In this document: positions 56,880 through 64,000 of the stretch, one piece after another
Layout: each line of letters opens with the position of its first letter
Numbering within the stretch: the stretch's first letter is position 1
Source: Luidia sarsii
Lineage: Eukaryota > Echinodermata > Asteroidea > Paxillosida > Luidiidae
Length of the DNA stretch: 64,000 bases
Assembly: GCA_949987565.1 (NCBI GenBank)
Contig: OX465118.1
Span: forward strand, 4,430,538 to 4,494,537
Direction of reading: 5' to 3'
Notes under the pieces: model-generated
Told to the model about the DNA's origin: nothing
Seen by the model: the letters and a program-made list of their open reading frames with translations, nothing else
The model's database searches: none
Position numbers and translations under genes: made by a program

Positions 56880-59479
56880 TAAAATTTAGTGGGCCTGACG
56901 TTTCGATCCTAGCAGGACCTTTCTCAAAGGCAGAGTGACAAGGACAAAACAGATACATGTCCACAGAGGAAGGGGGGGAGTGAATAGGACACGGATGAGA
57001 AACAAAGGACAAAGAGTGAAGCTGGTTGAGAGAGATCAAAGGGAAGGGCAAGCGGTGGGGTAGGGATTAGTGAGAGGAGGGGGAAAGATCAAAGAGAAGG
57101 GCAAGGAGTAGGGTAAGGATTAGTGACAAGAGGGGAAAAGATCAAAGAGAGAAGTGTGAAGGAGTGAACACAAAAGAAGGATTATCAGAAAGCTACTGGT
57201 GTAAGTCATTACCCTCCTGGATGTTGAGACCATGGGGTGTCCATTTTACCGGTCGTGTGGGAATTCCAGAAGAATGCCCATTGAAAGAGTCTATTTCCTT
57301 GACATGTGTCTTGCAAACAATGCATTTCGAGGTACACTTAAATGTACCAAATTTGGTTGGAGGTGAAGAGTCCAAAGGGGGAACCTCTGCTCGGACAATT
57401 AAGTCGCGCAGGTTACGGGGGCGCCTGAAAGCCAAAACAGGCGAATTAGGAATGGCTTCAGCCAGACGATCTAAAGTGTGGAGAATATGGTGGTTTTCCT
57501 TACCCCCGGTAGTTATCTTCCTGAGAGGAGGAAGAGAAGGGTGGTAGGAAGTAACTAAGGGAACCTTGGGCTTGTCCTTGGGACCTGGTGGCTTTTGTTT
57601 TAGTGCCGAACTTCTGGGAATGGAATAGACTTTAGCAATGGAGTTCTTCACTTGGCGAGAACTATAGCCTCTAGCAACCAAGTTACTGGCCAATACACGT
57701 GTATGGCAGCGAAAGTCAGACTCATTGGAACATATGCGCCTCAATCTGAGGGCCTGGCTGTAAGCTATACCAGTTTTACAGTGTCTGGGGTGACAACTGG
57801 AGGAATGGAGATATTGATGAGTGTCGGTGGGCTTAGAATACAAGTCAGTAGTGAGTGTATTGAGGTCTTTCCGGACGGTGACGTCCAGAAAGTGGGTCTG
57901 CTGGAGAGACTGCTCCCATGTGAATTTGATAGTCCTATGGAAGGAATTGATGTGGTCAAAGAAAGCATTCAAGCTGCTACCGTCCCTAGTCCAAATGAAG
58001 AACACGTCATCTATGTATCTCCACCAAATCCAGGGACGGCATGGAGCCTCACTGAGGATTTGGTGGAGATACATAGATGACGTGTTCTTCATTTGGACTA
58101 GGGACGGTAGCAGCTTGAATGCTTTCTTTGACCACATCAATTCCTTCCATAGGACTATCAAATTCACATGGGAGCAGTCTCTCCAGCAGACCCACTGACC
58201 TCAATACACTCACTACTGACTTGCATTCTAAGCCCACCGACACTCATCAATATCTCCATTCCTCCAGTTGTCACCCTAGACACTGTAAAACTGGTATAGC
58301 TTACAGCCAGGCCCTCAGATTGAGGCGCATATGTTCCAATGAGTCTGACTTTCGCCGCCATACACGTGTATTGGCCAGTAACTTGGTTGCTAGAGGCTAT
58401 AGTTCTCGCCAAGTGAAGAACTCCATTGCTAAAGTCTATTCCATTCCCAGAAGTTCGGCACTAAAACAAAAGCCACCAGGTCCCAAGGACAAGCCCAAGG
58501 TTCCCTTAGTTACTTCCTACCACCCTTCTCTTCCTCCTCTCAGGAAGATAACTACCGGGGGTAAGGCAAACCACCATATTCTCCACACTTCAGATCGTCT
58601 GGCTGAAGCCATTCCTAATTCGCCTGTTTTGGCTTTCAGGCGCCCCCGTAACCTGCATGACTTAATTGTCCGAGCAGAGGTTCCCCCTTTGGACTCTTCC
58701 CCTCCAACCAAATTTGGTACATTTAAGTGTACCTCGAAATGCATTGTTTGCAAGACACATGTCAAGGAAATAGACTCTTTCAATGGGCATTCTTCTGGAA
58801 CTACCCACACGACCTATGGCTCTATCACGTGCACTACCTCAAACATCATATACCTCATCTCTTGTAGAGTTTGTAATATTCAGTATGTTGACGAGACCAA
58901 AAACACTCTAAAAAACGGATCTATGGCCATTAGTCTACTTTGAAAACCGGTAAAATGGACACCCCTGTTGGAAATCACTTCAATCTCCCTGATCATTCGA
59001 TATCAGATATGAGTGTATTGGGCATAGAATCACTTGGTCACCGTAGTAATGCTGTCCGTCTTAGCCGTGAGAAAATGTGGATGAAGCATCTTCGGACTAT
59101 TCAACCACATGGTCTCAACATCCAGGAGGGCAATGACTAACACCATGCAGCTTTCTGATAATCCTTCTTTTGTGTTCAGTCCTTCACACTTCTCTCTTTG
59201 ATCTTTCCCCCTCCTCTCACTAATCCCTACCCCACCGCTTGCCTTGCCCTTCGCTTTGATCTCTCCCTACCAGCTTCACTCTTTGTCCTTTGTTTCTCAT
59301 CCATGTCCTATTCACTCTCCCCCCCCCCCTTCCTCCGTGTTCATGTATCTGTTTTGTCCTTGTCACTCTGCCTTTGAGAAAGGTCCTGCTAGGATCGAAA
59401 CGTCAGGCCCACTAAATTTTACGATTTACATTTTGGTAATTTTAGTCAGTAAGCAGTTTGCAACATTTTTGTATATCAC
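56880..59479. mobile_element. Penelope-like element palindrome with 14-bp target duplication
   Basis: The left arm (56880-58031, minus) and right arm (58056-59479, plus) are near-identical inverted copies around a 24-nt centre (58032-58055). The 14-bp direct repeat CTTACAAATTATTC (56866-56879 and 59480-59493) shows one insertion event. Both arms read the RT end (RYIDDVFFIWTRDG in the left arm), DLNTLTTDLYSKPTDTHQYL, an RRICSNESDF segment and the region before GIY-YIG. The right arm keeps the GIY-YIG segment but lacks about 25 bp near 58197; the left arm keeps those but lost about 290 bp of GIY-YIG. The N-terminal RT half is absent from both, so neither arm is autonomous. Confidence 0.9.
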
Positions 59480-59493
59480 CTTACAAATTATTC

Positions 59494-59832
59494 GCCGGGA
59501 AAGCTCCTCCATGCACGCTCGGTTAGGGTATTCGGGGTTCTACGGTGGATTTAAGGGGTAGGTTAACATAAAATGAATTATCCGGGGTGACTACAAAAAG
59601 GACGTAAAGTGGACGGAGACAAGAACTAAAATGCCCGCATGCCTCAGAAGTATGCTTAAAAAGGGCGACACACCCGTCACGTGACCAGGGCCGGTCGAGC
59701 ATTTGGTGTGTAAGGAATGTGGGGCACAAAGGATATGCAAAGAGCATGGGCCCCACCTAGACTCAGGCCACGGGGCACGCATGCCGGTTATCAGCTTGTC
59801 GAAAGGCTAACATTTCCTCAGTGGCGATGACA
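59494..59832 (-). repeat. Probable 3' LTR of the BEL/Pao element (one edge defined)
   Basis: On the minus strand a purine tract AAGGAGGGAG (59833-59842) is followed directly by TGTCATCGCCAC, the usual polypurine tract-TG junction of a 3' LTR. The outer edge cannot be set because the matching 5' LTR is outside the window. The Penelope insertion at 59480 may cut it. Confidence 0.45.
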
Positions 59833-59842
59833 CTCCCTCCTT
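59833..59842 (-). promoter_or_regulatory. Polypurine tract of the BEL/Pao element
   Basis: AAGGAGGGAG on the minus strand, about 350 bp downstream of the integrase stop and abutting a TG-starting sequence: the expected plus-strand priming site. Confidence 0.5.
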
Positions 59843-60195
59843 GAATACATCGTATATTCAACGAGGACATATAGTATACATAAGGGAGTAACCAACTGCT
59901 GGACTCTCCGAATAATCATCGGCACAATAAACTACGATACACTTATAATTATACAATAATAAAGCTACGTGAACATTTATTATCCAAATACCATAATGCA
60001 CACAAGACATACCAAATTGGCCCATGTAAACATATATCATACAAATAACATAATACCTTTATGGGCTAATACAAAGACATATTCTGCTGATTAAAATCAA
60101 CAAAATTGAAACAACAATTATGTATTTATTCTTTGAGTATATGGACAAATGTTGGTGTCTAATGAAACCTATTTTCGTTCCTTCACCTCTTAGGT
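59843..60195. other. 3' untranslated part of the BEL/Pao element
   Basis: AT-rich sequence between the polypurine tract and the integrase stop; no open frame or motif recognised. Confidence 0.45.
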
Positions 60196-61144
60196 TTATG
60201 CATGAGCAGACTCTAGTAAAATTATCTTGCTAATAGGTCTGACGAGTCCTGTCATTCTGGTCTTGACTGTAACTGATCTGATATGTCCATCTCTACCTAT
60301 GATAGTCCCAACCACTAATGCCAAAGGCCAAAGATTTCTGGGGGTCATTTCATCTGAGATAAGCACTAGGTCACCAACTGCGAGATTTTCGGTGACCTTC
60401 AACCATTTTGATCGTTTATGCAATTCGGGCAGATACAATTTCAACCATTTGCGCCAAAATTGGTCGCCAAGATATTGTACACGTACATGTCTCCAACGCC
60501 CACGAAAGGTGACAGTATGATCAGATTTACATGGAGGTATTTTAGAACCAGTCCTCAGAACCAACAAGTGGTTGGGGGTAAGAGGTGTAGAATCCCGTGG
60601 GTCATCACTGATTTTTGTCAATGAGCGCCCATTAACTATACATTCGATTTCACAAAAGAGTGTTTCCAAAATCTCGTCGGTAAGTCTGGTATGTATAGGG
60701 AGTACAGAAGCCATGACTCTCTTAATTAAGCCGATCATCCGTTCCCATACTCCCCCCATATGGGACGCCGTGGGAGGATTAAAATTCCAAATTATATTTT
60801 CCTTCACAGCATACTCATCTATGAGGTCTTGAGAGAGATTCATAATATTACGTCTTAATTCTGCTTCCCCTCCAACAAGGTTTGTACTTCTATCAGAAAA
60901 AACACCTTCAAGGATGTCCTCTGCGAGCAACAAACCGTCTGAAACCGTTCAAAAAGGATTCAGTATCTAATGAATCCAAGTTTTCTACATGTACAGCCTT
61001 AACATTCAAACAAGTAAATAAACATCCGTAGCGTTTGATCTCCGATCTACCATATTTCACATAGAATGGCCCGAAAATATCAATGCCTACGTGTGAAAAG
61101 GGGGGCTTATGAGCCTCGATGCGTTCTTTGGGTAGATTAGCCAT
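60196..61144 (-). pseudogene. BEL/Pao integrase
   Basis: First frame (61144-60908): [17 protein letters not shown] holds the first catalytic Asp, followed by [20 protein letters not shown] frame change leads to 60933-60196 with SDRSTNLVGG (second Asp), then NPPTASHMGGVWERMIGLIK (catalytic Glu), and the C-terminal DUF5641-like region FRGRWRHVRVQYLGDQFW ending VGDLVLI. All three acidic residues remain, but in two frames. Confidence 0.88.
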
Positions 61145-61817
61145 AATTTGTGTACATGGTTTGGAAATTACAGCCTTTTACATGTTATGCATGATCTAAT
61201 TATCCTTTTAACAAGGGGTCTCCCTTTGACTAACCAGAAATGTTTTCTGACAATGGCTAATACCCACTCAGCACCCACATATTATGAATGTCTCTCACAA
61301 TGGCAGCAGCAATAGTATGATTACCTGAGATTATACACGGGTGTTTACAATCAAAATGCGCTCCTTAAGTCTACCTCCCTCTCTGAGCAAACCACTGTCA
61401 TCAAGGAATGGGTTCAACATCCTCAATGAACTAGATGCTTTTACAGCCTTTCTTGTCGTAACCGCTTCAATTCCGAACTGAACATTGTGGATTGGCTAGT
61501 ACGAATGAAGATTTCTCCGGCATGGTTGGTATCTTGTACTGTTAAGTTTCCCCGCAAGTATTGCTGGACCTAGCAAACCCAAGGGATCGAATATTGATGA
61601 AACAATTTTGAGAATTGTCCTTCTAGTAACAAGGTTATTGGCAACATGCTTTACTTCATACAAAAAAATCATCAGAGGATACCATCCACTTAATACCTAG
61701 GGCTTTACTCTCCGAATGAGAACACAATTCACGGACATCTTTGGCCCTACTGGCAACAGGTACTTTAGACAGTAATTTCTTGTCATTGACAACGAATTTT
61801 GTCAAATTGCCTTTGGT
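61145..61817 (-). pseudogene. Decayed RT connection/RNase H region of the BEL/Pao element
   Basis: No long frame survives between the RT and the integrase. Position in the element implies RNase H and the integrase zinc-binding domain. Confidence 0.5.
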
Positions 61818-62796
61818 TTAAACCCGAGGGGTTTCTCTAATGATAGTCTCGGCCTCGGACTTAGAGGTAATTGAACTGAGGCAGTCATCAACGTAAAATG
61901 ATTTGGCTACCACATTTTTTATCAGTGGATCAGATGCGTCATTGATGGTTTGTTGCAAGGCATATGCTGAGCTTGACGCACACCAGACTCCCCCAAATAG
62001 ATGGGAAGTCATCCTATAACAAATTAACTGGTCATTCGAGTACCATAAGAATCTGAGGGCATCTCTGTCTTTTTCTGGTATTTTGATCTGATTGTACATG
62101 GCCTCGATCTGCTTGGATGGCTAGACTATGCTGGCGAAAACGCAGCAAGATAGGCAACAGTTTGTTATTTATATCCATCCCCTGTAAGCAACGTTCGTTT
62201 AAGGATTTACCCTGGAATTTACAAGCACAATCGGAGACCACTCTGAGTTTTTCAGGTTTCTTTTTGGTCTGTACCGCATGATGCGGAAGATACCAAATTC
62301 TACTCTCACAATAAGGTTCACAATATGGGACCTCTTCAGCGTAACCTTTGTCTAGCAGCTTCTTGATCTCTGCATTGTACTTATCGTAAAGGCCGCCATT
62401 AATTAGTTGCCTTTGCAGTGAATGTAGTCTGGATTTTGCCGCAACAAAATTATTAGGGAGACATTCAGATTTATCTTTCCATGGGATGGGGAGTTCATAA
62501 TGTCCGTCGACAAGTCGACATTCACTATTCCACAATGTTATCACTTCTTTATCTTCTTGTGATAGCGATAATTGCTCTAAGCCTTCATTCTCAATATTCC
62601 AAAGACGTGTGGTATCCTCTGTTACAGAAACAGGCGAACTTGTAATAAAGTTTGAAATAACTCCACGATTAGGGACACCCCTTGGCAATTGACCATTAAT
62701 GGACCAACCAAGCAGTGTGCGCACAGTGAATGGTTGTCCTAAATCCCCTCGTTTCACATCTAAAGGAATGAGGGCCTCTGCATTTTCCTGGCCCAA
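61818..62796 (-). pseudogene. BEL/Pao reverse transcriptase
   Basis: The frame 62796-62032 starts with the Pao-type LLGWSINGQLP segment that precedes the RT, then WYLPHHAVQTKKKPEKLRVV and FQGKSLNE. The next frame (62099-61818) gives YNQIKIPEKDRDALRFLW, YRMTSHLFGGVWCASSSAYA and the catalytic FYVDDCLSS. One frame change near 62050-62100 breaks the palm. Confidence 0.88.
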
Positions 62797-62826
62797 TAAT
62801 AGATCTACTTTGACATTGTCGTGTTC

Positions 62827-63126
62827 CTAAGCCAATAATCGACCTATTTCACTGAGGTGAACGTATGCTGACATGTCAATAGCGGCGTTCTTTACTGGGA
62901 TTTCATTGACCACATGTACGACAGACAACCTTAAAGTGTCGCCTGATTCAGAGGAAATTGATAAATTGACTACCTCAGATTTCTGAGTTCCAGATCTATT
63001 CAAGATATTTAGTTGGACTTCTTGGCGAGTGCCTAAAATACCTAGTTCATTCACTAAAGCGCGGGAACAAAAGGAATTACTAGACCCGCTGTCTAACAAG
63101 GCAAACACCTTGCATCTACCGTTCAC
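62827..63126 (-). pseudogene. BEL/Pao aspartic protease
   Basis: Retroviral-type protease fold with the active site LLDSGSSNSF, followed by ALVNELGI and the flap-side strand. The family cleaves the element polyprotein. It overlaps the preceding gag frame by four bases and ends just before the RT frame. Confidence 0.82.
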
Positions 63127-63917
63127 ATAACTTCAACTATTGGCATGTAGGTGTGACTATTATCAGAAGAACTAGAATTAGATACCTTCACACTGCCGGG
63201 GCCATTTTCAGCGACGTGAATGTACATGGTATGTTTCTGACCACAACCATTTACTTTGCATACGGATTTTTTGCCACATTGTTCTGCAGTATGAAAGGTA
63301 AGAAAGCAATTATGACATAACTTACGAGTATTCACGAGATTAAACCTTTCCCTTGGACTCATACGCTTGAAACTTTCACAATGCCACAATCGATGTCTTT
63401 CATCACAAAGTATACAGGGGGGCTCAGGTTTAGCATACGAGCTATTCTTAACAAATTTACTGCTTTTGTCTGCCCCTCGACGGCCGGGCCCACCCTTGAA
63501 GGCAGACATCGACATAGAGAGGCTCGTGGATGAGGGTTTTTGTTCATTCTTAGTTTTATCGTGCCGCTTTGGATATCCACTGCCATATATGGGATCGTTC
63601 ACTTCAGCAGCGACGACGCCCACAAATGTTACAAAGTCACTGAACACGGGATAAGACCCGTTGGATCGTTTGGATTCTAAAGCCGACTTCTTCTATCTTG
63701 ATTGAATGTAAATCGGGAATCTACAAATAATCTCCAAAACAACTGATTGATTATTAACCTCTTGTACAGTACCCAATTCCCTCAATACAATAAATGCGTT
63801 TTGCATGCTGTCAGCCAACTGCTGTATTTCTTGAGCTGATCTGACTGATTTACCAGTCCGTAATTCTCTCACAAGACGCTCCGTGACTAAATGGGCATTA
63901 CCGAAACGGGATTCCAA
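63123..63917 (-). pseudogene. BEL/Pao gag (3' part)
   Basis: The frame 63917-63693 has the DUF1759-type gag sequence (MESRFGNAHLVTERLVREL). The frame 63647-63123 has three Cys/His motifs: CILCDERHRLWHC, CHNCFLTFHTAEQC (CX2CX4HX4C) and CKVNGCGQKHTMYIH. That trio is characteristic of Pao gag. A stop/frame change lies between 63650 and 63693. The N-terminus is outside the window. Confidence 0.85.
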
Positions 63918-64000
63918 AATTGAGAGAGCCTGACTATATCCGATATTACCACCTATTATCTGACAGCCCCTTATGGCGGGGAGACGACTGGCGGGGAGAC

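Larger units (their letters stand above)
60196..64000 (-). mobile_element. BEL/Pao LTR retrotransposon, truncated by the window edge
   Basis: On the minus strand the order is gag, protease, RT/RNase H, integrase, with the integrase followed by the DUF5641-type C-terminal domain typical of BEL/Pao. Frame changes and stops (for example 61145-61817, and between 60908 and 60933) show it is inactive. The 5' part lies beyond 64000. Confidence 0.9.

Noticed and set aside
60196..63917. Infectious retrovirus or endogenous virus with envelope
   Set aside because: Domain order and DUF5641-type tail are those of BEL/Pao retrotransposons; no envelope gene is present and the frames are broken.

Overview
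This is eukaryotic nuclear DNA from an animal, most likely a marine invertebrate deuterostome. The evidence is intron-rich genes with GT-AG splice sites, a conserved metazoan germ cell-less gene, abundant ACATGTA and TAGGCCTA type simple motifs, and Penelope, DIRS, Ty3/gypsy and BEL/Pao retroelements. An echinoderm, hemichordate or lancelet would all fit; the sequence alone does not decide between them.

Two host genes converge. On the + strand, 14 phase-consistent exons between 12595 and 24384 encode a protein with two cyclic-nucleotide-binding folds, most like CNBD2; its first exon(s) are not resolved. On the - strand, 13 phase-consistent exons between 55597 and 28129 encode about 370 residues of a germ cell-less protein (GMCL1: end of BTB, BACK, GCL C-terminal region). 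Its N-terminal exon(s) lie beyond the recognised part. The genes meet tail to tail across a spacer (24385-28128) holding a large inverted foldback element.

Layout. 1-11850 is a nest of mobile elements: a Penelope fragment, a GC-rich MITE, a decayed DIRS-type retrotransposon, two broken tyrosine-recombinase pieces, and a complete 6.6-kb Ty3/gypsy element with 257-bp LTRs, a 5-bp target duplication and an extra 3' ORF coding for C2H2 zinc fingers. 12595-24384 is the CNBD2-like gene, with an 86-copy 41-bp minisatellite in one intron. 28129-55597 is GMCL1, whose introns carry MITEs, tRNA-derived SINEs, LINE fragments, Penelope elements, a 2-kb 18/19-bp satellite and a 4.4-kb 39/33-bp satellite. 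56880-59479 is a Penelope palindrome. 59830-64000 is a BEL/Pao element that leaves the window.

Most notable: Penelope elements sit here as head-to-head inverted dimers with 11-14 bp target duplications. There are also 'mini' forms reduced to two inverted termini, each carrying a hammerhead-like motif; one is cleanly inserted inside a LINE. The Ty3/gypsy zinc-finger ORF is preceded by a canonical branch point and 3' splice site, which suggests a spliced third ORF. The very long open frames at 38000-45545 are by-products of tandem repeats, not genes.
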